Source: CAMBDS01 sp964355675 | Lineage (GTDB): Bacteria > Electryoneota > AABM5-125-24 > Hatepunaeales > Hatepunaeaceae | Direction of reading: 5' to 3' | Assembly: GCA_964355675.1 (NCBI GenBank) | Contig: CAYHEC010000005.1 | Span: 62,001 to 126,000, forward strand | DNA length: 64,000 nucleotides | In this document: positions 52,997 to 62,979 of the stretch, one piece after another | Position numbering within the stretch: position 1 is the stretch's first letter | Layout of the letters: each line of letters begins with the position of its first letter | Position numbers and translations under genes: made by a program | The notes under the pieces: model-generated | The model's input: only the letters and a program-made list of their open reading frames with translations | What the model was told of the DNA's origin: nothing | Database searches by the model: none

Positions 52997-53040
52997 GGGC
53001 GGGTTTTAACCCGCCCTTAGGGCGGACTGAAGTCCGCCCT
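52997..53040. repeat. Two adjacent perfect hairpins (GGGCGGGTT and AGGGCGGACT type)
   Basis: GGGCGGGTT-TT-AACCCGCCC (52997-53016) and AGGGCGGACT-GA-AGTCCGCCCT (53019-53040). They are the same family as 59553-59667 and share the GGCGGAC core with 6286-6311. Confidence 0.9.
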
Positions 53041-53128
53041 CCAAGCATCTGCTATAAGATGAGTCTGTCAATATCAGATCGATCAAATTCTTAAACAAAT
53101 TTTCCAAACCTCCTAATACAGGCTCCCG

Positions 53129-55870
53129 ATGACAAGCCGCACATCCTTTGCCATTCTCCTCATCTTTGGGCTTCTTCCATTTACTTCTCATGCCCGAATA
53201 AACCGCGTTCCCGAGAATTTTCGGACAATCCAATCCGCGATCGACGCAACTCGTGACGGCGACACCGTCGTGGTCGATCCGGGAGTTTACGAAGAAAATC
53301 TTGTTTTCAACGGTCACCGTATCGTGGTGGGAAGCTACATATTGACCATCGGGGGCGACGTTTGGATCGGCGAGACCATCATCGATGGCGGCGGAGACGT
53401 TCGTGTTGTTAGTTTCACCGGTTTTACCGAACAATCCACCTTGAGAGGATTTACGCTGAGAAATGGCGAAAGCGCCTGGGGAGGCGGCGTTTTTATCGGA
53501 CCAAGAACCCGAGTCGTATTGGAAGACTTAGTCATTACCGGTAATCGAGCTGTTGAAGATGGCGGAGGTTTGTATGTTGCACAATCCTCGCCGATTTTGG
53601 AAAGAGTCGTCATCCGTGGCAATAATGCAGATCGAGGAGGCGGCGGCGCATATTTTGTCGAAGCAACTCCAATATTAATTGACTGTCAGATAATACAGAA
53701 CAGGGCCGCTTTCGGCTCGGGTTGCTTCTCTGAAACATCAGATATCAATATGGTGCGTGTGCTGATTACCAACAACGTGTGCACCGACAGATCTGGCGGT
53801 GTAATACTTTGGGGAGGCACGCGACAGGGTGGAAACTCTTTCTTCGATCACCTGACAATTTCTGGAAATCAGTGTGGAGATGATTTCGATGGCGGGCTCA
53901 TACTCGATACAGAATCCGCTGAGGACATAACACTTACTATAACGAACAGTATAATCTGGAATAATGACGGGATCGAAATTATAATCCGCGACGGCGGTAA
54001 CGAATGGGACGGTATCGATAGCGTTCTGGCAAGTTATTGTGATATTGATTTCGGTCAAGACTCCATCGAAGTCGGAGATCATGGCGGATTTTTATTGGGC
54101 GACGGCATACTCGAAGAAGAACCGAATTTTGTGTCACAAGAGGAATTCGATTACCGACTTATGCAAAACTCACCCTGTATCGATGCCGGAAATCCCGACG
54201 ATGATCCAGATCCAGACGGCTCTCAAACGGATATGGGAGCGCTTGGAGTTTGGCAACCGGATATGATCTTGAATGGTAGAGTTATAGACTCCGAGACTGG
54301 CGAACCGATTCCTTTTGCATCGGGAATAGGATATTTACCTTTTGGGTTTGTAATTCTGATCGAATGTGATAGCGTCGGTGTTTGGAAGAGTAACCTAAAT
54401 ATGATTATCAATGAATTAACGGTGAGAATTGGGGCGGTCGATTATCTTCCAACATCCATGAATTTTGACACTCACAACGGTGATTCAACCTTGATCGTTA
54501 CCCGCTTGGATCATGCTGAATTCATCGCGCAACATGATACTATATCCGCGGTGCTTGATTCTGGTGAGTTTGAAGCAGTTCGTTATTCGATCCGGAACGA
54601 AGGGAATGGCCCTTTGACATGGAAATCTCAGATTAGAAATCCGAACGAGAACGGACAACCAGCCTTTTCGATTAGAGAACAACTCGCGGTTACGCAGATT
54701 ACTGGAGATTTGCGAGTTGAAGGGACGGTATTCGATGGCCAGAATTACTATTTTGCCGGGGCGAATGACAACGCCCCTAACATGATCTGGGTGGTCAATC
54801 GAGAGGGCGAGTTAATAGATAGTATGCGCCAGCCCGGCACGTCACGGTATGGCTTTCGCGACCTGGAATGGGATGGGGAATTCATTTGGGGAGCTGATAA
54901 CGATACAATATTCGCCATCGACCGACGTGGCAACGTAAGACGCCGCTGGGTCGGACCGGATAGAAACACGTCCAATATTGCATTTGATTTTTTGAACAAC
55001 ACCCTGCTAATCAGCGGGACGGTCAGCGACATATCCAGGTATGATCGGGATGGCAATGCTCTCGGCAGAGTGTTAAGCCGACAAAGCATGCGTATTTTCG
55101 GGCTTGGTTGGCTTTCCGACGCTCCGGATAGCTCAAACCTGATGATTCTGAATAAATCAGAAGGGCAACCCGCGCTGATTACCGCAATGAATCCCAATTC
55201 TGGCGACACATTGAATTTGAGGCCGATCGGCAACGCAAACGATAACAATCCATCGGGCTTGTTTATCTGCCAAAGTTACGACAGATATGCTGGCAGTGTG
55301 ATGATGGTGTTACAGAATCTCCCGATTGATCAAGGCGGTGATCGTCTTGATGTGATCCAAATCCAATCCAACAGACAATGGGTGACAGTGGATCCAGCTT
55401 CTGGCGTGGTTGCTCCCGGTGAAGAGAGCAACGTCCAAATCCGTATCAATAGTTCAAACTATGAATATAATTGGGGGCTGAGAGGAGGCATGTACACAGG
55501 CGATCTTGTATTCTCTCATGATGGGCGCGGTGGTGAATTTATTGTACCAATCGATCTCGAAGTCATTGGGACGAGTTCAATCAAAGCGGATCGTGGCCTG
55601 CAACCTTCCAATGCTTCAGTTACTGCCCTTTACCCATTACCATTCAATTCGAAGCTGAATATTGAGTACACTCTTTCCGAAAGGTCGGAAATAGTAATCT
55701 CACTGACAGATATTTTGGGAAGAGAAGTTGCGAGGATGAATTATGGAAGACTGGATGGTGGATCCCACAAGGCTGGTATTTCTGCCGACGATCTCGGTTC
55801 GGGGCTTTATCTTCTCAAACTGGAAGGTGAATTTGGTCCGATAGGCAGGAAGGTTGTGCTGATAAAATGA
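53129..55870 (+). CDS. Exported beta-helix plus propeller protein with sorting domain
   Basis: A 913-residue protein. Signal peptide (SFAILLIFGLLPFTSHA); a right-handed beta-helix (about 30-375; starts VPENFRTIQSAIDATRDGD, ends with NSPCIDAGNPDDDPDPDG); a carboxypeptidase-regulatory-like domain (LNGRVIDSETGEPIPF); a propeller-like module (about 500-735); WVTVDPASGVVAPGEE; and a sorting domain with LYPLPFNSK in place of PNPFN. The module from RVEGTVFDGQNYYFAGAN to SRQSMRIFGLGW closely matches that of the first C25 protein (RIEGVIFAQDKFFLSGAN, SRRSLRMYGLGY). Likely surface-displayed. Confidence 0.82.
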   Translation: MTSRTSFAILLIFGLLPFTSHARINRVPENFRTIQSAIDATRDGDTVVVDPGVYEENLVFNGHRIVVGSYILTIGGDVWIGETIIDGGGDVRVVSFTGFTEQSTLRGFTLRNGESAWGGGVFIGPRTRVVLEDLVITGNRAVEDGGGLYVAQSSPILERVVIRGNNADRGGGGAYFVEATPILIDCQIIQNRAAFGSGCFSETSDINMVRVLITNNVCTDRSGGVILWGGTRQGGNSFFDHLTISGNQCGDDFDGGLILDTESAEDITLTITNSIIWNNDGIEIIIRDGGNEWDGIDSVLASYCDIDFGQDSIEVGDHGGFLLGDGILEEEPNFVSQEEFDYRLMQNSPCIDAGNPDDDPDPDGSQTDMGALGVWQPDMILNGRVIDSETGEPIPFASGIGYLPFGFVILIECDSVGVWKSNLNMIINELTVRIGAVDYLPTSMNFDTHNGDSTLIVTRLDHAEFIAQHDTISAVLDSGEFEAVRYSIRNEGNGPLTWKSQIRNPNENGQPAFSIREQLAVTQITGDLRVEGTVFDGQNYYFAGANDNAPNMIWVVNREGELIDSMRQPGTSRYGFRDLEWDGEFIWGADNDTIFAIDRRGNVRRRWVGPDRNTSNIAFDFLNNTLLISGTVSDISRYDRDGNALGRVLSRQSMRIFGLGWLSDAPDSSNLMILNKSEGQPALITAMNPNSGDTLNLRPIGNANDNNPSGLFICQSYDRYAGSVMMVLQNLPIDQGGDRLDVIQIQSNRQWVTVDPASGVVAPGEESNVQIRINSSNYEYNWGLRGGMYTGDLVFSHDGRGGEFIVPIDLEVIGTSSIKADRGLQPSNASVTALYPLPFNSKLNIEYTLSERSEIVISLTDILGREVARMNYGRLDGGSHKAGISADDLGSGLYLLKLEGEFGPIGRKVVLIK

Positions 55871-55918
55871 TTGCGATCTTTGACGGGGGATTTCTGTCCG
55901 ACGTCCAAGTACTAAACT

Positions 55919-57637
55919 TCATCCTTTCAACATCTCTCCCGTATAAAGATACCGCTTAATCTTTCTACTTGATGTTTTCTCGAAATCATCGGCTATGATT
56001 TTGAACTTGCGGATTCGTTTGTAGTCGGCAAGCTCATGCGACGCCTCATCCACTGCTAATTGAATGAACCTGTTCAGTTCGTCAGGCGATACTGCACCTC
56101 CTCCCCGCTCCTCCCGAAGCAGATCGATCTGCTCCTGATCCGGGTAGATCAGCGCGCCAACTTCTTCCCCGTATCCAGATTCACGAGTCACTCCCAAAAC
56201 CAGCGACTCAGCAATAAATCGTTGCTTATTCAGGTAAAATTCAATCTCCTCAGGATAAACGTTTTTCCCGCCACCGGTCACAATGATATTCTTCTTCCGA
56301 CCTTTCAGCTCCAGATAACCTTCTTTGTCGATGATCCCTAAATCACCGGTCTTCAACCACCCGTCTGCCGTCATAACCGCGGCGGTTGCTTCTTTGTTCT
56401 TATAATATCCCATGAAGACGTTGGGACCTCGAATTTCGACTTCACCGACACCGTTTTCCGATGTCTCGCCGAGACGGCATTCGACCTCCGGTAAGGTCTT
56501 CCCGACTGTTGCATTTTTTATCCTGTGAGGAGGATTGAGATGGGTTGCCGGGCTAGTTTCTGTCATCCCATAACCCTGAATAAGTTTGATTCCAAACCGG
56601 CCGAAGAATCTTCCTACTTCGGGATTAAGTGGCCCACCACCGCTGACGAAGTACTTAATCGATCCAAGACCTGCTCTCTGTCGAATTCCTTTGAACAATC
56701 TTTCACCAACGTCATCACCCAACTTAGCAATTTTCATCAGAGCGTCGAAAAGCAACTCCGTTGCACGTCCCTTCTTTTTTACTCCTTTGACAATACCAGC
56801 CATCATCTTTTCAAACAGAATTGGCACACCGATCATGATGGTTACGCCGGTCTGTTGAATATCGCTCATTAAATCTGCCGATTTCATACTGCGAGCATAG
56901 GTAATTGAGCAACCCTTATGTATTGGAAGTAAAAAGCCTGCCGTGCATTCAAGAGAATGATGAACAGGAAGGACAGAGAGAAATGTATCACCAGGACCCA
57001 GCGGAATAAAGGAACTTGCTCCAACAACGTTCGAGATGATATTGCGATGACTGAGCATCACCCCCTTCGAGTGCCCGGTTGTACCTGATGTATAGAGAAT
57101 TGAGGCCATCTCTTCCAAATCGCTCTCTGGTAGAGTGGTCGTGCTTCTGAGTCCCTCTGAAACTACTGTTTCAAACGATAAAGTCCCTTCGACGGGTTTA
57201 GAGGAGAGATTGATAAAATCTCTTAGGGCGGGTGGTCTGTTTTCGTCTGTTAAATTTGGGAGGAATTTACGTGTCGCAAAGAGGAACTGAGCCTCTGAGT
57301 CTTCCAGAATATGCTTAATTCCGGATGGTAGGAGGAGGCTGTCGATTGGAACGACCACTCCCCCAGCGCAATGAATGGCAAGGTAAGCGACGCTCCATTC
57401 TGGACAGTTTTCTCCAAGCACTCCGACTCGGTCGCCTTTCCGCAATCCTGCATCCACTAACCATCTCGCAACATTCAGAGCCATTACATTCAGGTCATTA
57501 TAAGTGACAACTCGCCAATGTCCATTTACCCACTGTCGGAAAGCCACCGCTTCGCCGAAATTCTCAGCGCTTCTTCGGGTAAGCTCTCCCAAGGGAAAGA
57601 GAGGCGGGGAAGTCTCGTTTTTGGTGTTCGAGGTCAT
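55919..57637 (-). CDS. Long-chain acyl-CoA synthetase (FadD-like)
   Basis: A 572-residue AMP-forming ligase of the long-chain type. The P-loop SILYTSGTTGHSKGVMLSH, the linker motif IQGYGMTETSPATHLN, GWLKTGDLG, the G-motif GRKKNIIVTGGGKNVYPEEI and the C-terminal SSRKIKRY are present. It activates fatty acids to acyl-CoA for lipid synthesis or beta-oxidation. The start at 57637 is used; the in-frame extension begins with TTG close to the tRNA. It differs clearly from the ligase at 12325, being nearer to the FadD15/LACS branch. Confidence 0.92.
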   Translation of the reverse strand: MTSNTKNETSPPLFPLGELTRRSAENFGEAVAFRQWVNGHWRVVTYNDLNVMALNVARWLVDAGLRKGDRVGVLGENCPEWSVAYLAIHCAGGVVVPIDSLLLPSGIKHILEDSEAQFLFATRKFLPNLTDENRPPALRDFINLSSKPVEGTLSFETVVSEGLRSTTTLPESDLEEMASILYTSGTTGHSKGVMLSHRNIISNVVGASSFIPLGPGDTFLSVLPVHHSLECTAGFLLPIHKGCSITYARSMKSADLMSDIQQTGVTIMIGVPILFEKMMAGIVKGVKKKGRATELLFDALMKIAKLGDDVGERLFKGIRQRAGLGSIKYFVSGGGPLNPEVGRFFGRFGIKLIQGYGMTETSPATHLNPPHRIKNATVGKTLPEVECRLGETSENGVGEVEIRGPNVFMGYYKNKEATAAVMTADGWLKTGDLGIIDKEGYLELKGRKKNIIVTGGGKNVYPEEIEFYLNKQRFIAESLVLGVTRESGYGEEVGALIYPDQEQIDLLREERGGGAVSPDELNRFIQLAVDEASHELADYKRIRKFKIIADDFEKTSSRKIKRYLYTGEMLKG

Positions 57638-57697
57638 ACGAGGCAGGGAAATTAGATGAAGTAAATTAAGGATGAAATTCCGATCATACAAAACGAG

Positions 57698-57771
57698 TGG
57701 GCAATACTGGGCTCGAACCAGTGACCTCCTGCGTGTAAAACAGGCGCTCTAACCAACTGAGCTAATCGCCC
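57698..57771 (-). tRNA. tRNA-Val (anticodon TAC)
   Basis: Acceptor GGGCGAT/ATTGCCC with discriminator A, D-arm TTAGCTCAGTTGGTTAGAGC, anticodon arm CCTGT-TTTACAC-GCAGG with anticodon TAC (codon GTA), and T-arm CTGGTTCGAGCCCAG. 74 bases; CCA not encoded. Confidence 0.95.
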
Positions 57772-57790
57772 ATGAACTGAAGTAAGCTGA

Positions 57791-57846
57791 CAACCCTCTG
57801 TGATTGACAGTAATTATCAATGATGGCCGTAAACCTCAGAGGGTTG
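57791..57846. repeat. Degenerate copy of the CAACCCTCTG hairpin
   Basis: CAACCCTCTG (57791-57800) pairs with CAGAGGGTTG (57837-57846) across a 36-base loop. The arms match the core of the hairpins at 12187-12271. Confidence 0.7.
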
Positions 57847-57862
57847 ACGGCTTTCGTGCAAC

Positions 57863-58090
57863 TTATTTCTTCTTACTGCCCTTCAAGATGGCAATAGGGA
57901 AAATCACCAAATACGCCAACAATAATACCAATGGCGCAACAGTTCGGGAAATCGGATTGTCCCATGGCCCTACCGACAGCAAGAGATACCCGATTATGCA
58001 AACAACAAGCCCGGCGGCATAAAGAAGGATATGTGTTCTTTCGATGCCAAGCGGCGGTGGCCAGGACGGCGTAACTTTTTTATCTTTCAT
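57863..58090 (-). CDS. Small membrane protein (DUF3098-like)
   Basis: A 75-residue protein with two transmembrane helices (THILLYAAGLVVCIIGYLLL and VAPLVLLLAYLVIFPIAI) and a basic tail (KGSKKK). The layout of two helices with a GP/D loop and APLVLLLAY matches DUF3098, a small membrane family of unknown function in the Bacteroidetes group. Divergent from the CcsA-type gene, with 85 bases between them. Confidence 0.65.
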   Translation of the reverse strand: MKDKKVTPSWPPPLGIERTHILLYAAGLVVCIIGYLLLSVGPWDNPISRTVAPLVLLLAYLVIFPIAILKGSKKK

Positions 58091-58175
58091 TATGCCCTAT
58101 TTACTTTGATTCAAATTATTGAATGGGAGAGGTTGCTTGCGACCTACGCTTATCGTAGTTATAATATAAGATGTC

Positions 58176-59531
58176 TTGAATGAACTGCAAGACTCAATTC
58201 GATTAGTTACAACCAAACTGGGAGTTCCCTTGACGCCGGGTCTCGATATCACCCTTTTCTATATAACCTTCGCGCTTTATTTCGTGGGGTTTCTTTCATT
58301 TTCCTTTTATGCCGCATTCAAAGCAGAATTTTGGCACAAGTTAGGGAAAAATGCCATGATGGTGGCGTTACTGCCCCATTCGGCCGCGTTCATCGTTCGA
58401 TGGAGCCTTTCTGGTCACGTCCCGCTCTCAAACATGTACGAATATATGTCGATGATGAGTTGGATGTCGGTCATCACCATGCTGTGGATCTACATCCGGT
58501 ACCAGAAGCCCGCTATTGGAACTTTCCTCTCACCGGTTGTGTTTATGTTGATGGTAGCCGCCGCGCTACTGCCCAAAGACATGAGCCAATCTCTTATGCC
58601 TGCTCTTCGTTCGGTCTGGCTGATAATTCATGTTTCCATGGCCGCGCTCGGAGCTGGCTGTTTCCTGATTGCATTTGCCGCCAGCTCAGTATTCTTACTC
58701 TTCAAGAGCGGCACTGTTCCCGGTAAGAAGCTCGACATGTCGAAAATGACCAAAACAGCTCTGATAGCATTGTTGATCATGCCGGTCGGTCTGGCAATCA
58801 TCCTCCCGCTCGTGGGGCTTGTTCCCCCGACGCCAGATTCACTTTTTGGGCCACCAGGCAGTGGAGTTTCATCAGGGGGGTTCTTCGTGATCGCGGGAAT
58901 GGGCGTCATACTTGGATCGATTCTCGCCCCTTATCTATGGCCCGGAAAAAAATCAGGCGACCGAAGCGGTTATGGCGGCTGGATGTTTATTGCCGCCTTG
59001 ACTTCCTTCCTGATCGGCGGTCTCATCGAAGGAGCGTTTCTGCGTTCTGGGTGGCTCACCCTCACGCATGACCTGCCTAACATGAGCGAGGGTGGTATGT
59101 CCAAGTCCGCTTGGTTGATCTTCGAATTCTTTGGAGCGGCTTATACGTTCGGGTTGGTTGTCTCACCGGCAATATTTCTTTTGTTAGGAAAATTGAGACA
59201 GATTCCCGAATCCAAGCTTCCGATCAGCCTCCAACTCCTTGATGATATCAGCTACAAAGCTGTCTCCCTTGGCTATCCGCTCTACACGGTGGGGGCGTTG
59301 TTTGCCGGGGCAATCTGGGCAGAACAAGCCTGGGGCGCATTCTGGAGCTGGGATCCCAAAGAGGTCGGAGCGCTAATCACGTGGCTGTTTTTCTCTGGCT
59401 ATCTTCACGCACGTTATCAACGTGGCTGGACCGGTTCACGAGCGGCAGTCCTGACTGTCGCGGGATTTCTTGTAGTATTGTTGTCATTTTTTGGCAATTA
59501 CTTTTTCGGCGGCTTGCACGCTTACGCGTAA
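58176..59531 (+). CDS. ccsA: Cytochrome c maturation protein, CcsA/ResC type
   Basis: A 451-residue polytopic membrane protein. The tryptophan-rich heme-handling motif is clear (WGAFWSWDPKEVGALITW), with conserved histidines in LPHSAAFIVRWSLSGH, WLIIHVSMAALGAGCF and GYLHARYQRGW. CcsA with CcsB (ResB) forms the system II machinery that attaches heme to CXXCH proteins. It would be needed for the 20-heme cytochrome 20 kb away. The start appears to be TTG; nearby ATGs are out of frame. No ResB-like gene is adjacent. Confidence 0.88.
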   Translation: MNELQDSIRLVTTKLGVPLTPGLDITLFYITFALYFVGFLSFSFYAAFKAEFWHKLGKNAMMVALLPHSAAFIVRWSLSGHVPLSNMYEYMSMMSWMSVITMLWIYIRYQKPAIGTFLSPVVFMLMVAAALLPKDMSQSLMPALRSVWLIIHVSMAALGAGCFLIAFAASSVFLLFKSGTVPGKKLDMSKMTKTALIALLIMPVGLAIILPLVGLVPPTPDSLFGPPGSGVSSGGFFVIAGMGVILGSILAPYLWPGKKSGDRSGYGGWMFIAALTSFLIGGLIEGAFLRSGWLTLTHDLPNMSEGGMSKSAWLIFEFFGAAYTFGLVVSPAIFLLLGKLRQIPESKLPISLQLLDDISYKAVSLGYPLYTVGALFAGAIWAEQAWGAFWSWDPKEVGALITWLFFSGYLHARYQRGWTGSRAAVLTVAGFLVVLLSFFGNYFFGGLHAYA

Positions 59532-59552
59532 GCAGCATTCAAAGTTACTCTT

Positions 59553-59667
59553 GCAGGGCGGACTTCTACCCGCCCTGCTAAGTTATTTCGCTCTTGGAGG
59601 GCGGACTTGCAGTCCACTCTCGCGTAGGATAAGCGTCCCGCTTGTCAAGAGCGGACTGAAAGTCCGC
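59553..59667. repeat. Cluster of GGCGGAC-type hairpins
   Basis: GCAGGGCGG/CCGCCCTGC (59553-59561 and 59570-59578), an imperfect GAGGGCGGACT unit (59598-59620) and GCGGACT-GAA-AGTCCGC (59651-59667). They fill the gap between ccsA and the next gene and belong to the family at 52997-53040. Confidence 0.88.
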
Positions 59668-59682
59668 CCTCCAAGAAACCCT

Positions 59683-62600
59683 ATGCTCTTTAATCCTCAA
59701 TCCTTCCAAGGCAGCTACTTGACCAACTGGCTGAAATACATCCCACTTTTGGTACCTCTTGCTTTCTCTTTGTTCAGCCCGAAGCAGATACTCGCATCCT
59801 TCGGTCAGAATAAAGTTCAATACCGGTACTTCCATTGGCAGTACCTCACTACCGAACACTTCGATATTTATTACAATCAAGGTGGTAGAGAAGTTGCGGA
59901 CTATGCCGCTGAAGTAGCTGAGGATGCATACCGTCAAATTTCTGGCAGATTCAAATATTCCGGTTCGACCGACACTCCGATCATCCTTGTTACCTATCAA
60001 TCCCATAACGACTTTGAACAGACCAATGTATCGTCAGGCGCTCCTGAGGAATCTGTAGGCGGATTCACCGAGTTCCTCAGAACGCGGGTCGTCGTCCCCT
60101 TCGAAGGCGACCATGAACGCTTCCGTCATGTCATCCATCATGAGCTGACCCATGCGATGATGTTGAACCTGCTTTACGGACAAGGTTTTGGAGCGGTTCT
60201 CGCCGGTGTATCACAAACAAGAGTCCCTCTTTGGTTCACTGAAGGTCTTGCCGAGTACGAGTCGCGTGGAGGCCTTGACAGCGAAACTGAGATGTATTTG
60301 CGCGATGCAGTCGTCAATGATCTTCTTCCCGAGATCAACCAATTAAATGAAATGGGATATCTCGGCGTTTATAAATCCGGTCAGTCGATCCTCTACTACA
60401 TAGCCTATCGCTACGGCGACGAAAAAATCGGTGAGATCCTTCACCAGCTAAAAGGCTTGAAAGATTTCGACCGGGCGTTAACCGCTTCGATAGGCATCGA
60501 CGAAGAGGAGCTTTCCAAGCGCTGGCGGCGCTTCATGAAGGAGAGATACTGGGGGCAGGTTGCCAAGCTCGACCCTCCATCGAAGTGGTCTATGCAACTG
60601 ACCGACCATAAAAAAGAGTATTGCTATATCAACAATAGCCCTGCTCTCTCACCCAACGGCGAATACCTCGCATTCTTATCGGACAGATCGGACTTTTTCG
60701 ACGTCTATCTTATGCGAACCCTCGACGGGAAGGTCGTCAGGAGACTGGTACATGGCCAGAGGACAGGACAATTTGAAGAATTGCATTGGCTCCGCCCCGG
60801 CATCACCTGGTCGCCCGATGGTAAACAAATTGCCCTCGCCGCGAAAGCCGGAGCTTATGACGCAATTTATATTTTATCGGTAGATGATGGCGAGATTGTC
60901 AAAAAAATTGTGCGCGAATCAGATGGAATGTTCAGCCCCTCCTGGTCGCCCGATGGGGAAAGACTGGCTTTCGTTTTTGTACAGGACGGCAGGAGTGATC
61001 TCGCTGTTTATAATTTGACGAGTGACAGTTTTGAGCTCATCACCAACGACCTGTTCGATGACGCCGATCCATCCTGGGCTCCAGACTCTCGTTCATTGCT
61101 TTTCACTTCGAATCGCGCCGATCTTCCCAAAGAGGCGGATTTGCCTGACGGCAGAACGATGAAGGGCCACGCCGTTGCCTCATTTGATGTCTTTCAAATT
61201 GAGCTTGACACGAAGCAAATCTCCAGAATCACCACGATCAATAAGATCGTTAGAACTCCGATATGGACGCCTGAGTCGAATACCATTCTCTTCGTTTGCA
61301 ACCAGAATGAAATCTTTAATTTATACACCCATAACACTCTGACCGGTGTTTCAACGCCACTGACAAATGTTGTAACCGGCTTTCTCCAACCGAGCTTTGC
61401 TTGGAAGACACACACACTCGCTTTCACGTCATACTACGATCAAGGATACGATATTTTCCTTATCAGTGATTTATTGAAGTTGAGTTCATCGGCGTTTGTC
61501 ATGCAACTCCCCCCCACTGAAGTAATCACACCTGTAATTCAAGGGGATTCTGATTTCGGAGCAGGAACATCTGATTATAGCGAATTTGTTTTTGACAGGA
61601 TATTGAAAGACACCGAACTTAAAGAACCTGAAACAGTTGATTCCACCAAGATTGTCCCGCGTTCAAAAACCGAAAGTGGGACGTATGCCAGCCATAATTA
61701 CAAAGTGAAACTGTCGCCCGATGAGGCTTTTTTCTCGGCCTCTTACAGTCCCTATTTCCATGCACAGGGATCTGCGATGATACGTTTCAGCGATGTCCTA
61801 GTCAACCATTTACTCGATCTCAGCCTCGATGTCAATCGCTCGATTGAGAATAGTAATTTCTTCGTTCAATACTATTACTTACCACGCAGAATGGCTCTCG
61901 GCAGCGGGATTTTCCACGTTGCTTCTGCATATCAATTCATCCAAAGGTACGAAAACAAAGAGAATCCAGATAATATATTCACCGTCGGCGAAAGAGTCGC
62001 TTACTTTCGCGATCGAAATTATGGCTTCTTCCTACAATCTGCATATCCACTCGACCGCTACAATCGCTTCGAGTACGGCTTTGATTTCAATGTAATCGAC
62101 CGAAACGTCTTCGTAGATGATAGTATTGGGGTTTTAGTTGTGAACGATAACGACACCACTATCATCGTCGGGACGCGATCTTACGGACCAACCAATGCGA
62201 AGACATCTTTGCTCATGCCACATATCGGCTATGTCCACGATACCGCCATTTGGCATAACTCAACAGCTCCAGCCAATGGAAGTCGATGGAGATTAGACGC
62301 ACTTTGGAGCCCCAATATAGGCATCAACCGTGAAAGAGTGCCATTCACGACGCTGGCAGTTGATTGGAGCCGATACTTCGTCTATAAGAAAGAGTTCACC
62401 TTTGCCCTCCGACTCTCTGGTGCAACATCTTATGGCAAGAGTCCACAGCGATTTTTTCTTGGCGGGGTCCAAAACTGGTTCAATCCTCGCTACGACAATT
62501 CGGCGCGGAGAGTTCAGATCGACAATCTTCAAGACATTTATTACTCCAATTTCGTCGGCCCATTGCGCGGGGTCGGATACTACAATCAGGTCGGGAGCCG

Positions 62601-62901
62601 GTACGCCCTGTCGAATGCTGAATTCAGGTTCCCGTTCATCAAGCATCTCGTCTTCGGATGGCCCCTGCCGATCTACATCAGGGATTTACAGGGTGCACTT
62701 TTCACTGATTGGGGAGCCGCTTGGCAACCGGGCAACCGGTTTAAGGAAGGTCTTCTGCCTGAGAAAGGCGCATTCGGATTTGGGTTCGGTCTTCGAATAG
62801 ACCTCGGGATATTCCCCATCGAGTGGGATGTCGCCTGGTCGCCTGACAAACGATCCAACATGGTTCCGCAGTACTATATCTCCATCAACACAGGATTTTA
62901 A
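59683..62901 (+). CDS. Peptidase-MA-like, TolB-propeller and BamA-like barrel fusion
   Basis: A 1072-residue exported protein; ATG at 59683 is used because the upstream frame translates hairpin repeats. After a hydrophobic leader (YIPLLVPLAFSLF) comes a gluzincin-type zinc peptidase domain (about 60-295) with HHELTH (residues 152-157) and the third ligand Glu187 in WFTEGLAEYES. A TolB/PD40 propeller follows (about 320-640; ALSPNGEYLAFLSDRSDF, ITWSPDGKQIALAA, PSWSPDGERLAFVF, PSWAPDSRSLLFTS), then a C-terminal outer-membrane barrel of the surface-antigen (BamA/D15) type (about 740-1072; GGVQNWFNPRYDN, final strand YYISINTGF). The peptidase and propeller probably sit in the periplasm or at the surface on a membrane barrel. 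Confidence 0.85.
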   Translation: MLFNPQSFQGSYLTNWLKYIPLLVPLAFSLFSPKQILASFGQNKVQYRYFHWQYLTTEHFDIYYNQGGREVADYAAEVAEDAYRQISGRFKYSGSTDTPIILVTYQSHNDFEQTNVSSGAPEESVGGFTEFLRTRVVVPFEGDHERFRHVIHHELTHAMMLNLLYGQGFGAVLAGVSQTRVPLWFTEGLAEYESRGGLDSETEMYLRDAVVNDLLPEINQLNEMGYLGVYKSGQSILYYIAYRYGDEKIGEILHQLKGLKDFDRALTASIGIDEEELSKRWRRFMKERYWGQVAKLDPPSKWSMQLTDHKKEYCYINNSPALSPNGEYLAFLSDRSDFFDVYLMRTLDGKVVRRLVHGQRTGQFEELHWLRPGITWSPDGKQIALAAKAGAYDAIYILSVDDGEIVKKIVRESDGMFSPSWSPDGERLAFVFVQDGRSDLAVYNLTSDSFELITNDLFDDADPSWAPDSRSLLFTSNRADLPKEADLPDGRTMKGHAVASFDVFQIELDTKQISRITTINKIVRTPIWTPESNTILFVCNQNEIFNLYTHNTLTGVSTPLTNVVTGFLQPSFAWKTHTLAFTSYYDQGYDIFLISDLLKLSSSAFVMQLPPTEVITPVIQGDSDFGAGTSDYSEFVFDRILKDTELKEPETVDSTKIVPRSKTESGTYASHNYKVKLSPDEAFFSASYSPYFHAQGSAMIRFSDVLVNHLLDLSLDVNRSIENSNFFVQYYYLPRRMALGSGIFHVASAYQFIQRYENKENPDNIFTVGERVAYFRDRNYGFFLQSAYPLDRYNRFEYGFDFNVIDRNVFVDDSIGVLVVNDNDTTIIVGTRSYGPTNAKTSLLMPHIGYVHDTAIWHNSTAPANGSRWRLDALWSPNIGINRERVPFTTLAVDWSRYFVYKKEFTFALRLSGATSYGKSPQRFFLGGVQNWFNPRYDNSARRVQIDNLQDIYYSNFVGPLRGVGYYNQVGSRYALSNAEFRFPFIKHLVFGWPLPIYIRDLQGALFTDWGAAWQPGNRFKEGLLPEKGAFGFGFGLRIDLGIFPIEWDVAWSPDKRSNMVPQYYISINTGF

Positions 62902-62979
62902 CCGAACACTAAAAGACTCGCCCTTCTGATCATTGAACTATTCAATTTCACCGGTTCACTCACAACACTGGAATCGAAA

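Noticed and set aside
54748..55248. 166-residue minus-strand open frame
   Set aside because: Antisense of the propeller-like module of the beta-helix protein.
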